Source: Coprinellus micaceus (lineage: Eukaryota > Basidiomycota > Agaricomycetes > Agaricales > Psathyrellaceae). Taken from it: 64,000 bases of DNA. Location: contig OX596341.1 in assembly GCA_951394405.1 (NCBI GenBank), positions 1,488,001 to 1,552,000 on the forward strand, given 5' to 3'. The notes below the pieces were generated by a model. That model saw nothing but the letters and a program-made list of their open reading frames with translations, was not told the DNA's origin and did no database searches. Each line of letters starts with the position of its first letter. The stretch's first letter is position 1. This document shows positions 21,446-32,780 of the stretch, piece by piece. The position numbers and the translations under genes are program-made.

Positions 21446-23452
21446 CTACAACACAGGAACCGTCTCGATCGTTGTGGCCTTCTTATCTTCCTGCTCCAAA
21501 GTATCCGTGGAATCGCTCTTCTCTGAGGGGAGGTCGATCGTCCGAACGGGACCGGTGAACCAGTTGACGCCTCCATACTTGGGGAAGTAGTACCACACGA
21601 GGGAGAGGCCGAGGATTCCCCCGAGCACAACGACGGTGTAGTTCATGTCTCCAGCGGTTGCCGAAGGCGTCTCGGGGAAAAGGAAGACGATGCCCAGGAA
21701 GAGCATGAAGAGAACAGCGATAATCGCGCAGGGGAGACTCTGATAAGACGAGGTGTGGGTGAGAAATCGTATCTTCCGCAATAGCTGATAAGATTAGATA
21801 GATACTCACAAACCAGCCGAGGTAGAATGGCCCGGGTTCAAAGTCGTTCTGGCCAGCAAACCGCGCCACGATGGGAATAGCGTAGGCAATGTACAGCCCG
21901 CTGACTGAGATGGCGAATACGGCGTTGATTGCTTGGTCTCCAGCAAAGACCAAGACAGCCATCACGATCGAAAGGATCGCGACGTACCACACAGAGTTGG
22001 TGGGGGTCCCGGTAAACTTGTTCATGCGGTACACCCAGCCGGAGAAAGGAAGAGCACCGTCACGGCTAAAGGCAAAAGTTTGTCTGCTTGCAGAAAGAAG
22101 CTATACCATCAACGATGCGGGGTGAGTGGGCCTGGGGTAAAGAGTCGAAAGAAGCAGGCCACATACCATGCTGGAACCCATCATGTATTGCACAACGACC
22201 ACAATGGCCCAGATGCCCAGAGTTGCCTTGTCGCCGAACGAGTTGGCAAATATGACAGCCAAAGGCTGGTCGGCGTCGTACAGACCTTCCAGGTCGGTGC
22301 CCATGCAGAATGCGATCGCGATGTTGATTGCAGTCCCGAGGACTCCTGCAATACCGATGGCGGTGACAATTCCCCATGGGACGGCGACGTGTGCGTTGGA
22401 TGCTTCCTCCGAGATATGAACGCTGGAGTCAAAGGAGCAGATGGTCCAGAGGGGTGCGAGGAAGCTGTAGATGAACGCAAATCCATTTGGCCAACCGCTG
22501 ACTATAAGTGTTCGGGATCAGACACGTTTTCGAAGCAGCATGGGGATAGAGACGTACAGTTGACAAACTCTCCTAGCGCGAATTTAGCGGGGTTGCGGTA
22601 CTCTGAAGGTGTAGCGATGGGGAGGGCGATGATGACGGCGACGCAAAGGCTTGAGTAATCGTTGTTAACGCGGGGTGACTACCGACGTTGAGAGGGTGGG
22701 GCTTACATGACGTTCAAGAAAATGTAGACGCTCTGCAGACGGGCCAAGATCGCAGTCCCGAAGCAACATGTGATTGCGTGGGTAACAACGATGGCAGCAT
22801 AGACGCCGCTAAGGTTACTGGTCAGTTTAGAATTCCTTGGTGTCAGGATGTCGTGAACGTACAAGAGCTGAGCATTGGTAGTTTCAAACTCTCCTCCAGA
22901 CCCGAGAGTCACAGCTGACATGACTTGCACGGCACAACCCCAGTCAATGGAAGCGACAGCTGCGACGTTTCCGATAGTGTTTGCGTCTGGAGGGGGTGGG
23001 TCAGCAGCCGGCTAAGCGCGTGGAGCGTTTTGGGTACCTACAACCGACAATCCAACACAACAAGTTCCTGTACCGGGGCGAACTCAGACTATATGTCCAG
23101 AAGTACAGCCCTCCCGACGTCGGAGCCCACGACGCAAGTTCAGCCATAGACATGCCCACAAACAGGATGAAGATGCTGGCTACAAGCCAGCCCCACACCA
23201 TTGCCGGACCGCCTCCATTTGGCAGAGCATAGAAGAGGACTGAGGAGATGGAAGGGAGGAGACCGATGATGGAGAATGCGATTCCGAAGACCTGACCATA
23301 GCGGCGTTCACGCAAACTCTTTGGGTGTAAGCTCTGGCACGCACCTCAATAGGCTTAAATGCTCGCTTAAACTCTTGCTTGTAACCCAACTTGGCCAGAA
23401 GGTCTTCGTCTGCGGCTTGGATTGCATCCCTGCGCGTCGCAAATTCCGACAT
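21446..23452 (-). CDS. APC-family amino acid/GABA-type permease
   Basis: A twelve-TM-type transporter of the amino acid/choline subgroup of the APC superfamily (UGA4/HNM1-like); the substrate cannot be told from sequence. The protein starts MSEFATRRDAIQAADEDLLA, then exon 2 gives VFGIAFSIIGLLPSISSVLF and NGGGPAMVWGW...MAELASWAPTSGGLYFW, the family hallmark. Later exons give GFAFIYSFLAPLWTICSFDS with HISEEA, QTFAFSRDGALPFSGWVYRM, and the last TM pair ending WYYFPKYGGVNWFTGP. Several short introns interrupt it, for example 23344-23292 with GTGCGT and CAG. The C-terminal tail is short, acidic and Ser/Thr-rich. It lies about 210 nt upstream, on the same strand, of NAA30. Confidence 0.9.
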
Positions 23453-24420
23453 GGCGGCTGTGAGAGATGAGGTGGGAGTAGTGGTGGTGGTGGTTTTAGG
23501 AAGAGAAGGAGCGATGAAAAGGAAAGTGGAGGTGGGAAAGTGGCTCTGGGGATCGAAGGATGGAATAGAAAATCGTCTCGTAACTTTTGAGGCTTAAGTG
23601 GGTGTAAGAAGGCCTATAATTTCCTCCGAGAATATCAAAAAGTTGCTGGGAAGAGAAGCCCGAGGAATGTCGTCGCGGTCAGAATACCAGCGGAAGAGAA
23701 GCAACGGGCGTGGCGCGGCAAGGGAGGCAGTCACTGGATGCAGTGATCGACCGTCGTCGGCGTGGGGGTGCGACACCCAAGGTGGGCGCATCCCCGTCGC
23801 GGAAGACTTTATATCGGTACCCCTTCGGCCTTGGATAGGCTCTGGCCTGCTCAGGCCCAGTGGAGCGGGGGAGATAACGAGATAAAGAAGCTTTCCCAGA
23901 GTGTGTTTGTTTGATGGCGATGGTTACGAATGCACGGATGGGCCTGAAATTGGCGCACACCCGCAGGGAATCAGACGGATTAGTCGTCTTATCCAGGTCC
24001 CAAGGTCGTTGCCGTTTGCGGTGAGCCCACAGTTTAGGGGTCAGTGACCAGTCGGAGACTTGGAGCTGTGCCCTCCCTGTGAGACGAGATAAGGATCCAT
24101 GGGTTAACACTAGACCGTGTCGGGGCGACATCTTCGAGGTCGAGGGACTCGAGGCACCAAACAAGGCTTGATATCCGTCTCTGGGTGTCAAGAGATCGAC
24201 AGGTACCCAGCCGGCTAAGTCCACTACTCCTCCGTCACTAGACGACGCCGAATGCCGCTCTAGTTTTCCTTGAAGCACAGCCTTCAATGGGTCAGGCGGA
24301 GAGTCCAAAAATCGCGGACAACTCTCGCGCATTCTCGGACTCACCCCCCCTGCCTGATGCCTCCGAGCAATTTCCCACTCAAAGAAGGAGCATGTGTGCA
24401 TCCAGCGGCCATGGCTTCGC
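23453..24420. other. Permease upstream region
   Basis: A 240-codon open frame on the minus strand (23679-24401) is low-complexity Arg/Ser/Pro-rich with no family features and no paired splice signals, so I treat it as chance. A TATA-like TTTATATCGG lies near 23809. No gene is supported. Confidence 0.35.
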
Positions 24421-26390
24421 GAAGATTGTCATAAACGGGCGTTATAGTCGCTGAAGTCCACTTGAAGAACGTGAGGGTAGAAAGCTTTGGCGGCCTTCAG
24501 CGTGGTCGAGGTGAGGGTGAGCGCGAACGTGGTGGAAGAAGAGGAGATGTGGCCCAACGCATGCCGCGCCGTCATCGCGTCATCCATCAAACCTCGGTTG
24601 ACTTCGAACCACCACTGTTGCACCACCATCCATGGGACCTCAACGTTACTTGCGGACAGGGGGCCGACCTGGCCTAGGCCTGCACTGTGGACTAGGCGAG
24701 AGGAAGGTCATAAATCTGGGACGTCATAAATCGTACTCTGGAGGCCCTGTCAACGGCCTGATTGAACTCTGCCAGGATCTCGTGGTTATCCTAGTGCAGA
24801 GCCATGCAAAGCACCCCGGAACGCGTAGCTCATACCCGAAGGTCAAATTTTGGTAACTTCGTCGGCGAGCCTACCTTGTACTTCTCGTTCTGGATATCCC
24901 CGGTGAATCGTATTATCTCAAGACCACATACTACCACCTGGGGATGATAATTACTATCGGCTCGATAACGAAGTTGAAGTTTCCAGTGCGCGAAGAGGAA
25001 GTAAGGGATCACTCTCACCTTCCTTCCGGGTCTCTCTGTCGCCTACATCGTCGCTCGCCACTTTTCGAGCCACCGAGGCCAAGTCAAGCGAGCCGGAGCC
25101 TCGAATGATGACGAGTTGTCTGCAATTGGCTTTTGGCGCTGGCCAAACGAGACGAAGCCGGTATGTCCTCGACGTTTATCCTCCGGCCATATCTGCAGTG
25201 CTCACATTCAGGGATCAAAAATCGAGTGGCCCAGCCAATCCCCTCTACATCCCGTTCCCGCCTTCGACGCTTCGGAGAATTCCCATCTAGGTTCTTTGGG
25301 TCGCCTAGAGTGATAGAACCACTGGGCCTCCGGGGACCGACCAGATCCCTACCCTGCCATTGTCACTATCCAGGACCCCCCAATCTCCCACAAAACCCAG
25401 TCTTCCCAAACCACTGCTACCCATTCCTCACCGTCGGAGCGCAGGTCCATAGTTCCCTGGGGAGAGCGGTTGTCGGTGGCTAATTGAGAGGAAGGTGGTT
25501 GGATCCAGGAACCACGTCCTGTCCTCAATGCTGTTGGGATAGGTCGCTTGGGGTTGCGATGCCCCTTGGCCTTACCCACGGGCGTCCTAGAAGTGGCAAC
25601 ACGAGGGGATCTTCCGGCGGGCTCCACGCCAAGTGAGCCGTACCTCATTGGCTGTCAACACGGAGTGTGTGTCCTGAACAAGGTTCTTTTCCCCTTCATC
25701 TGCAGTTTACCTCGACCCAGCTGCGACTCCATCAACCGAGACCCCACCCGTGCAAGCTGTGGCGGAGATGAAGGCACCGTTAGTGTGTCGGCTCCATCCT
25801 TGAGAGAAGGGTTGTTGAAGGTAAGGAGGGAAATTGTTCAGGTGTCTGACTTTTTCCTAGCAGTACAACGACTATGATGGAGGTTGGAACCTGACCCCAT
25901 CCTGTGCGTAGGACGCCCGTGTCAAGGCGCACAACGGCACTCCTGACTTCAAGTGAGTCGATTCCCGGATGTACGCGGCGTCACTCACTCCTCAAGCTGA
26001 AGTCTTATCCCCGCGTGAGCTTGATGTGGCCTCGCCGTCCCCTCCATCACACTCTCCACCCCTTGTCACTCCGCGTGTCCCTGTATCACGATTCCATTTC
26101 CAAAACCCGATGACCAAAAACCCTGAAATCGAAGTATCCTCGTACATATGGAAGGAGCCCTGCCCCTCTCTAATTCCCCTTCTTCGCCAGGTACTCAGCA
26201 CCCAGGCCCCCTCCTCTCCTAGATGCTCCCTCTTCCAGAACGTGGTAATTCAACTTAGCAGATAAAAAGAAACCCAAAACGTAGAAGAAAACAAGGATCT
26301 AGCCTTGCGGTATACTCGGATACCCGGCCGTTTCCGGGTTCCAACTTCCACCACCATGTCGCCACCGCCACTTGTTTCGAGATTAAATTA
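24421..26390. other. Gene-poor stretch with coding-like scraps
   Basis: No complete gene can be assembled. Short segments look exon-like: on + near 25106-25160 a frame reading DDELSAIGFWRWPNETKP followed by GTATGT; on + near 25863-25953 reading YNDYDGGWN and, after a TAG acceptor, DARVKAHNGTPDF followed by GTGAGT; on - at 24830-25018 reading IPYFLFAHWKLQLRYRADSN. They may be parts of a decayed or unrecognised many-exon gene. Confidence 0.3.
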
Positions 26391-28124
26391 TCACTCGAGC
26401 CCGCAGGTCAAACCGAGTCTGTAGAGCCTGTTGGCGTTTTCGAACAGAGCGCCCTTGACGATGCTGACCGCTTGAAGCTCAGTTATGTCACCGTCAGCTA
26501 TCATTTCCTTTAGAACCTACAAAGACATGGGGCCGTCAGTATTTCAGTGCCAAGTTTCGAGCTAGATTGGGAACGACTAAATGAGGTTTGTCTTTCCAGT
26601 TGAATGTCCGACAGCCCACGGGGCGACAGAAAGGCTGATGGAGAAGAGGAGAGCACTTACCTTGTACAGGACTCGCCGGGCTTGGATGCTTCCGAGGTAG
26701 AACGATTCTGGCCACCAGTGTCCATCGGCTGTCGGTGTTAAGTCAGTACGCCGGTTACACCAAAGGGGATCCAGTTGGTGAAGAGAATTTGGTAGAATGG
26801 AAACGATGTGTGTTGATTAGGTTTTGGGGTCTTGGGCGCCGCAGACTTCGCCAGCATAGATGGGCAACGGGGGAGAGGGAGAGGGACGTACATGACCACA
26901 TGATCTTATTTGTTGGGCAGAGCTCGAATACCTGCCGCAAAACGGCTTCTTGACCTCGCTGCGAAACCATAGGGAAGACCTGCCGGGTGGTGAATATGGG
27001 ACCGTGGTAGGATCTGGCGCAATAGGTCTAGAGGCCAGACCTGTCAGGGGACATACCTCTCCGAAGTCGAGGAACACGTTCAGGTATGTAGCCACCAGAT
27101 ATCCTGCCTCCCGGGTATAGGGGTAGGATGCGTGGAGTAGCACAAATTTGGTGTTTGGATAGGCCTTGATGATCGCTTGCATCCGAGATGGCGAGGACAG
27201 GAGCAGGGTCAGATCGTTGTCCCCCAAGCCAGTGTGGAACTGAACTGCAATCCAGATCAGCAAGGTAGCTATTCGTTAGGTCGTGGGGCTTACCAGGGAT
27301 GTCATGCGAGGCCGCCACTTCCAAAGCCACTTGGACAACCATGTCGTTCAGTGCCTTGTAGCATAACCTAATCTTGCCGCCTGACTGATAGGTTTTAAAG
27401 ATCTCGAGTATGGAGAACTTCAAGCTTGCTTGGGAGATGAATGTGGAGATATCTAGACCTGTCCTGTAACACACGACGCTTTTGAACGCAACGACATCGG
27501 GATTTCGGGCTTCTGCCTCCAGGGCGTAGTAGAGAGAGTCGTGAAACCTGGACAGGATCGGCGCGACGTCAAGCGTATCGGTACCCAGATGTGGTGTGAG
27601 TATCTTTTCCATCAGTGTCTGGGGGTCTCCAGTGAAATTAAGCTCTCATCGCGTGAGGGTGAATCCCGAATACTCACCTCTGCCACTACCTCGATCCTCG
27701 CTATGCGCTTCGTTGGGGACGTTGTTAAGGAGTCGTGGGTCCTATAATTCTCTGCCAACTCGTCGACGCTGCTCAGGCCGTCATCCAGAAGCAAGGCGTG
27801 GAGTTTTGCCTCTTCAAAGCAGATACCTGTCAATTCGGGATAGGGAAGGCCATTGCGGTGTTCTTTGAGCTCCTGCCATGTCGTGTTGACACCCAAGCCA
27901 AAGAGCTTCGACAGCTCTTTCGTGGCGCGCATGTTTCCAACGGTGTGGATGGAATCCTCTGTCAAGGCAACCCCTTGAGCCTCTGAAACCAATCCCTCAA
28001 GCGCAACCGCGTCCCGATGGGCTTCCTTTAGTATTGGATGGGCATGGTTGTCGATTGCAGGGAGGTTGAAAACCATCCTGTGGAGGTCTGGGTACTCCAC
28101 CGAGGAGGAGTCGCCGTCGGGCAT
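26391..28124 (-). CDS. Amidohydrolase, FluG N-terminal-domain type
   Basis: A metal-dependent amidohydrolase-superfamily protein (amidohydrolase 2 type) matching the N-terminal half of FluG/glutamine-synthetase-like proteins. Exons include 28124-27678, 27618-27294 and one starting at 27244. Visible landmarks are the metal-binding IDNHAHP near the N-terminus, FEEAKLHALLLDDGL, VQFHTGLGDND, KFVLLHASYPYTREAGYL, LDFGEVFPMVSQRGQEAVL, DGHWWPESFYLG and the C-terminal VSIVKGALFENANRLYRL. A stop follows directly, so the glutamine-synthetase domain of full FluG is absent. The start ATG at 28124 faces the BolA-like gene. The reaction is unknown; family members hydrolyse C-N bonds. Confidence 0.88.
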
Positions 28125-28363
28125 GGTGGTAGGAGATGGGGGTGAAGAAAAATGAGTGGGGATTCGGCGATTGGGGCGATAATTGACCTCTCACCTGGAC
28201 CGTGGCACACTCGCTCAATTAGTAGGGCGGCATAGGGGCATCATTTCCTATGTCAGATTTGTTATCTGATCCAGCTCGGATGGGTCAGGCGATGAAACCT
28301 TCGGAGTCGGAGCATCCGGTCTCAATCGCGCGGTTTGTTCTAGAGCGCCACGACTCGTGCACG
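28125..28363. promoter_or_regulatory. Divergent promoter between amidohydrolase and BolA-like gene
   Basis: Only 239 nt separate the two start codons, so the regulatory sequence must be shared or overlapping. No TATA box is obvious. An upstream ATG at 28250 is in frame with BolA and would add 38 residues if used. Confidence 0.45.
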
Positions 28364-28781
28364 ATGCCAATAGATGTCGCCCAGTTCGAAGCTGCGCTAC
28401 GAGCGGCTATTCCCTTGACAGCTCTAGAAATAGAGGACCAGTCGAGCGGGTGTGGGGAGAGTTTCGCCGTTGTCCTCGTTAGCGAGGTGAGAAAGCATCT
28501 CTGTTCAGAGTCCAGACGGGCTTTTTCCTGTTTCGTGTTCTCCTTTATGCGACCTGACCAACTCTCCCCCATCTCTTCCAAAGGCATTCGAAGGGAAGGG
28601 TACTCTGGGGAGACATAGGATGGTCAACCAGCTTATGAAGGCGTGGATCGCGCAGATGCACGCCTTTTCCCAGGTGAGTCATTGGGAGTCGGTACGGGAC
28701 CTACGAGGGTGAACGAATCAATAAACCCCTCCACAGAAAACATACACACCTCAACAATACAAGGAACGGGGGAACTTGTAG
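28364..28781 (+). CDS. BolA-like protein (BOLA2/Fra2-type)
   Basis: A small BolA-fold protein that, in eukaryotes, partners monothiol glutaredoxin in [2Fe-2S] handling and iron regulation. Three exons, 28364-28486, 28584-28673 and 28737-28781, give 85 residues. Sequence landmarks are DVAQFEAALRAAIPLTALEI, SSGCGESFAVVLVSEAFEGK, LGRHRMVNQLMKAWIAQMHA and FSQKTYTPQQY. These are the helix-turn, the variable loop with Cys, the conserved RHR/VN and the HAFSQKT..P.Q C-terminus of BolA2. All three exons join at codon boundaries. I use the ATG at 28364 because it gives the canonical length; an in-frame ATG at 28250 is possible. Confidence 0.92.
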
Positions 28782-29472
28782 AACAACGGGGGACGAAGCG
28801 TAGATCTAGACGTACCCAAAAGCACTGGGAATTGTTGAAGCGCCTTGGGTAGAGGTCGACCTCGAAGAAGGAATTCCGACAACCCCTCGGCCTTCACTTC
28901 ACGACCAAGAGGGTACCTCCCAATCAATGACCCAGAGGGACTCCGCTCTTCTTACCTTGTCATCTGCAGTGGCGGTCGGAGTGGGCACTGAGTTCAGGAA
29001 CGACGTGGCAGACGATTGGCGAGTGACAGGCGCGATCAATCCGTTTATGGCATCTAAGCGCCAATCGTCGTGACTCCTGAGTGCTGGCGCTTTGCCTCAA
29101 GATTGTGCTCCGTCTCGTATATAACCGGGTCTTCAGAGATTCTGTAGTTGCTCAGGTGTCAACCCCCTGCTATGACGATTTATTAATCCTGGCTCTCGGC
29201 GCTTCTAGGCGCTTAAGTTCACCGATCCCGCGCTCCCGGCTGTCGTTCGCCGCCTGGTTGACCGTGCTCTCCCATGCAGATTTTTTTCGCGCACTTAATC
29301 TCCAATGTACCGCGATAGACACAGGTCAGATCTGAGCTGGCTCCTGAGATTCAAGCTCCACACACTTACAAGTATAGCCGAACCTCGAGTGGGACTCCTC
29401 GATGAGAACATCAATATATTTCGCGATTCGAGCTATACATGCGTCATATATATTCAGTCCATTGGCCAATCT
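28782..29472. other. Intergenic with an 11-bp perfect inverted repeat
   Basis: No gene is supported. GACGATTGGCG (29011-29021) pairs perfectly with CGCCAATCGTC (29059-29069) across a 37-nt loop. A second CCAAT-like context makes a factor-binding role conceivable, but nothing shows it. Confidence 0.35.
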
Positions 29473-30464
29473 TCAATCCAAGCTTCGAGTCCGAAAGGGA
29501 TGTAGAGGCGTGAGTATGATTCCCATCTTATTGGGTTTGTATACCTTCCCCGGCTTAGCCACACCCTCGTCCTGGAAGCGGAAAGGCATGACATACTGAA
29601 ACGAGGACTGAGCCACTGCCGGTGTGATTATCACGTTGGCCAGGTCGTAGTATGCTTTGGGCCAGGAAAACGAGGTGCTCGGTAGGGTTGGAATATGGGG
29701 CGAGAATAACCAGTCCCATCGTGTGCCACCCCCAAGGCTCACGAACTCCTCCTCTTCCGCCCATACTGGCTCGCCTGGCTCATAGATAGGAGGATCGACT
29801 CGAACGTTTGCGAAGTATGCTCGCAGCGTGTCGGTGGCGCCTGGGTACAGAACTTCGGGCGTTCCGTTTATCAACGAGCAGAAGACTTCCGTATAGAAGT
29901 ACGAAATTGAAGCGTCCTTTGGCGCGACGTCGAAGGGACGGTATGAGTTGGCTTGCTCTAGGACCGCGCGCAGAACTTGTCGAGTTTCTGAGCCTCCCAC
30001 AAAGGCATCAAGTATTCGTTCGAGTTGAGCTGTGCGTTCGCCGATGAGCAAGGGTCAAGGGGGATCATGGATACTTTAAGCACTCACCTTCATGGCCAAC
30101 AATATGTGGTCTACTTAGCTTCGAGCAGAGGGTGAGAATCATGAAGAGGGTAACACGAAGGGTATATGGCACTGTACCAATACGCCTCGTGATACGGTTC
30201 AGGTGTGGTGTCTTGTATGTCGTGTACTCGTAGAGCAGCGCCTAAATGATGATAGTGAGCGGTAATGAAGGTGAAAGACGAGTTAACTCGACGAACCTCT
30301 GCTGAAAAAAGCATACCACCTATCGGGTTGAAGTCACCAAATTGATCAAAGAAATTGAGGTTTGTTCGATTCCGCTCATATTCCCGTATTTCGCTGATCA
30401 GAATCCAGCATCTTGAAGGGTAGCTAACATCGTGGAGATTGGCCTGGTCCGCGGGAGGGTCCAT
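29473..30464 (-). CDS. Orphan protein A with a hydrophobic mid-segment
   Basis: Not recognised. Three exons join in phase: 30464-30297, 30241-30088 and 30029-29473, about 292 residues. Choosing these introns removes an early stop and yields a continuous product: MDPPADQANLHDVSYPSRCW, then FNPIGGMLFSAE joined to ALLYEYTTYKTPHLNRI, a hydrophobic TVPYTLRVTLFMILTLCSKL, then AQLERILDAFVGGSE and an aromatic/acidic C-terminal half (PIYEPGEPVWAEEEEFVSLG). The nearest ATG (30464) follows a TATAAAAG box by about 150 nt. There is possibly one membrane helix around residues 80-100. No function is inferred. Confidence 0.6.
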
Positions 30465-30615
30465 ATTCACGGCTACACGTCCTTCAAGTACTATCGATAC
30501 TATCGATTCTTAATTGGTGAGCGGCTTGGCAACGGCTGAATTGGTGCGAACGCGCTTTGAGGACTTGATGACTTGGGGACTTGGGTGACCTCTCTCGTAC
30601 AAGTTTGTCCCCGCC

Positions 30616-30623
30616 CTTTTATA
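30616..30623 (-). promoter_or_regulatory. TATA box of orphan gene A
   Basis: TATAAAAG on the minus strand followed by a GC-rich GGCGGGG, about 150 nt upstream of the ATG at 30464. Confidence 0.5.
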
Positions 30624-30974
30624 CAAGTCCACTATAACCCCTGGACCATGTACGCCGGATGCGGTTATCAGCGGAAAAGGGAACTCGTTTGAGAGGCGAC
30701 CCGAGGGCGTGGTCAGTTGGTCCGTGGAGGTCCGTGGTTGTCCCTCATGTGGGTTGGAGGCGACGGCCATCAAAAGCGTGGTATTAGGGCGCTTAGACCC
30801 ATTGTCCAAAACAGGCCTATGCATAAGGCAGCCTTTGTTCTTTTATGCTTCTTGTCGCGATGCAGACGCCCGCCCTTATAGTGGATAGTACAGCGGCGGA
30901 TAATCGTAACCATGAAAGGTTCTCGTGGAGACAAGGGGTGAGTCAATCCAAGTTTGATCTGAGTTTACTGAAGG

Positions 30975-31421
30975 TCAGGCGTTCCTCAAGATGGGGTTCG
31001 CCAAACTCTGCCTATTAGAACACCCTTCTCTCAAGAGCGTGCAGGGTTGAAGGACCGCTGTACTATTTTGTGTGACCGTGGTGCAATCAGGGATGAAGCC
31101 TCTACCTCCCTCCCTCCTTTGCCGGCGCGTCACGGTGGCGATCGACCTTTCGAGTTGGTCCATTGTCGCATCTACGTCAAGCCCTTGGATTGCGGGTCCG
31201 TGTGTGAGAGCCCTGGTTATTCCCTCTGGGGTGTATTTCAATGAGCGAACGAGTTGTTGAAAGAGTTCACTCTTGTCTTCTTCCCGACCCTTCGCCAGCG
31301 GGTGGGCGGTGAAAGCCCGACGGTCTTCAGATGGCAGATGCATCGTGAGGCCTTCTATTAGAAGATCTAGGACACCCTCCTGGGCGTAGATGCCCCTGTT
31401 CTCCATCCCTGGTAGCGACAT
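30975..31421 (-). CDS. Orphan protein B
   Basis: A single open frame of 148 codons with an ATG start and a TATAAAAG box (31543-31550) about 120 nt upstream. It is not recognised. The first 100 residues read like a folded helical protein (QEGVLDLLIEGLTMHLPSED, ELFQQLVRSLKYTPEGITRA, MDQLERSIATVTRRQRREGG). The last 45 residues are Cys/Asn/Thr-rich and may belong to an unrecognised intron or alternative exon. It lies between orphan genes A and C on the same strand. Confidence 0.5.
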   Translation of the reverse strand: MSLPGMENRGIYAQEGVLDLLIEGLTMHLPSEDRRAFTAHPLAKGREEDKSELFQQLVRSLKYTPEGITRALTHGPAIQGLDVDATMDQLERSIATVTRRQRREGGRGFIPDCTTVTQNSTAVLQPCTLLREGCSNRQSLANPILRNA

Positions 31422-31542
31422 TGCGTCTATGTTAGGCGATGGGCCTGGGCGATTGTTGGGGTGTGCTGGGTGTGCTGGCGATTGCTGGCAAAGTGTGGCC
31501 AGAATATGGTTGAATTGAGAAGAGATATCCCCAGTTCTGAGG

Positions 31543-31550
31543 CTTTTATA
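31543..31550 (-). promoter_or_regulatory. TATA box of orphan gene B
   Basis: TATAAAAG on the minus strand, about 120 nt upstream of the ATG at 31421. The same octamer stands upstream of orphan gene A. Confidence 0.5.
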
Positions 31551-31884
31551 TCTGAGCCACCCATTTGAAATTAACCTCTAGCTTTGAGCAGTCACTCGCC
31601 GCGGGAGGTGTGCCCAGGCCAGTGCTCATTCACAGCCATCCCCATTCGGGTTAATTAATCACAGGTCACCATTTAGCGCCCGCCAACCTGTGCGGTCGGC
31701 TGTTCTCGCGTTCAAATTGGAGCGTCCAACAGCGGCCGCGGCCATTATATGAGGAGCATTTGAACTCAAGTCCGGGGAATATCTACGGCATTAGCGTGCA
31801 GACGAGCGAGGCATACGGTACAACGTAAGCAGATCAATCAACTAACACATGAACTGGCTACGCTAACGGAGTAGACTCGAACAG

Positions 31885-32780
31885 TTAACTCGCAAGGCCC
31901 CAGTACCCAGGATCGGGCTCCACAGAGGCAGGATGGCTCAAGTCGCCCAGATCTTCCCAGTTAGAGGTGTACTCCAAGGTCGGTATTGGCGACAGACCTC
32001 TGGAAAGCCATTCGCCGTCGAATCCGATGAGCACCGACTGGGAGCTTCGGACATGCTGTGCATCAACGACAGCAGAGGGGCCTGATCGCTCCTGTTCTCG
32101 TTCATACTTGAGAACTTCGCAATCCAGTGTGTAGGTGTTGACATCACTTGTACACAGGAGGACTCGAAGGAAACGGGAGAGAGCATCTGAGCAGGTGTGC
32201 TTGTTAATATCCGGGTACGTCGCGAAGCACTTGTACTTAGTGAACTTACCGTGGACGGTGGCCCAGCAGTGGACCGCAGGGTATGCTTCAAAAGCTGCTT
32301 TGAACACCTTTAGTATTGCTAAATGAGAGCCAACCACTGTCCGGTCGGCATTTGACACCCAATCGGTGATGTATGGATCGACGGCTGTCTGCACAAATTG
32401 ATTGATTGTTTTAGTATGTCAATACTAGGGCCCAAGCTAAACCCGACGCTTACCAGAATATCCAGGAGGAGTTTCTTCGCTGCGTCGGGATCCACTCGCG
32501 GTCTTACCAGTACCGGCCATAAGCCCAAACCGGAGTACTCGTACCCATACGCATCGAAGGGATACTGGTCGGATTTGAAGAGCCACTGGATCCTCTCAAT
32601 GAGAGCGTCGCATTTCTCGACAAGAACCATGTCAATGTCTTGGCCAGAAGTCACCCGGGTAGCATCATCCTCAGCGAGTGGCGAGAATACTTCCAAGATG
32701 AAGGGCTCTAGCACCATGTCCATCCCGTATCTGGAATCGGAGGCTATGTCGATCGCTGAGCAGCCCGAGATTAACTCCAT
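31885..32780 (-). CDS. Orphan protein C
   Basis: Two exons, 32780-32454 and 32388-31885, join at a codon boundary to give about 276 residues. The protein is not recognised. It is aromatic- and acid-rich without membrane segments: MVLEPFILEVFSPLAEDD, LIERIQWLFKSDQYPFDAYG, LLLDIL joined to TAVDPYITDWVSNAD, then KAAFEAYPAVHCWATVHGKF and a C-terminal WEDLGDLSHPASVEPDPGYW. No catalytic motif is obvious. No similarity to orphan genes A or B could be seen by eye. Confidence 0.6.

Noticed and set aside
23679..24401. 240-codon minus-strand ORF upstream of the permease
   Set aside because: There is no domain text, no splice partners and an Arg/Ser/Pro composition typical of chance frames in GC-rich DNA.
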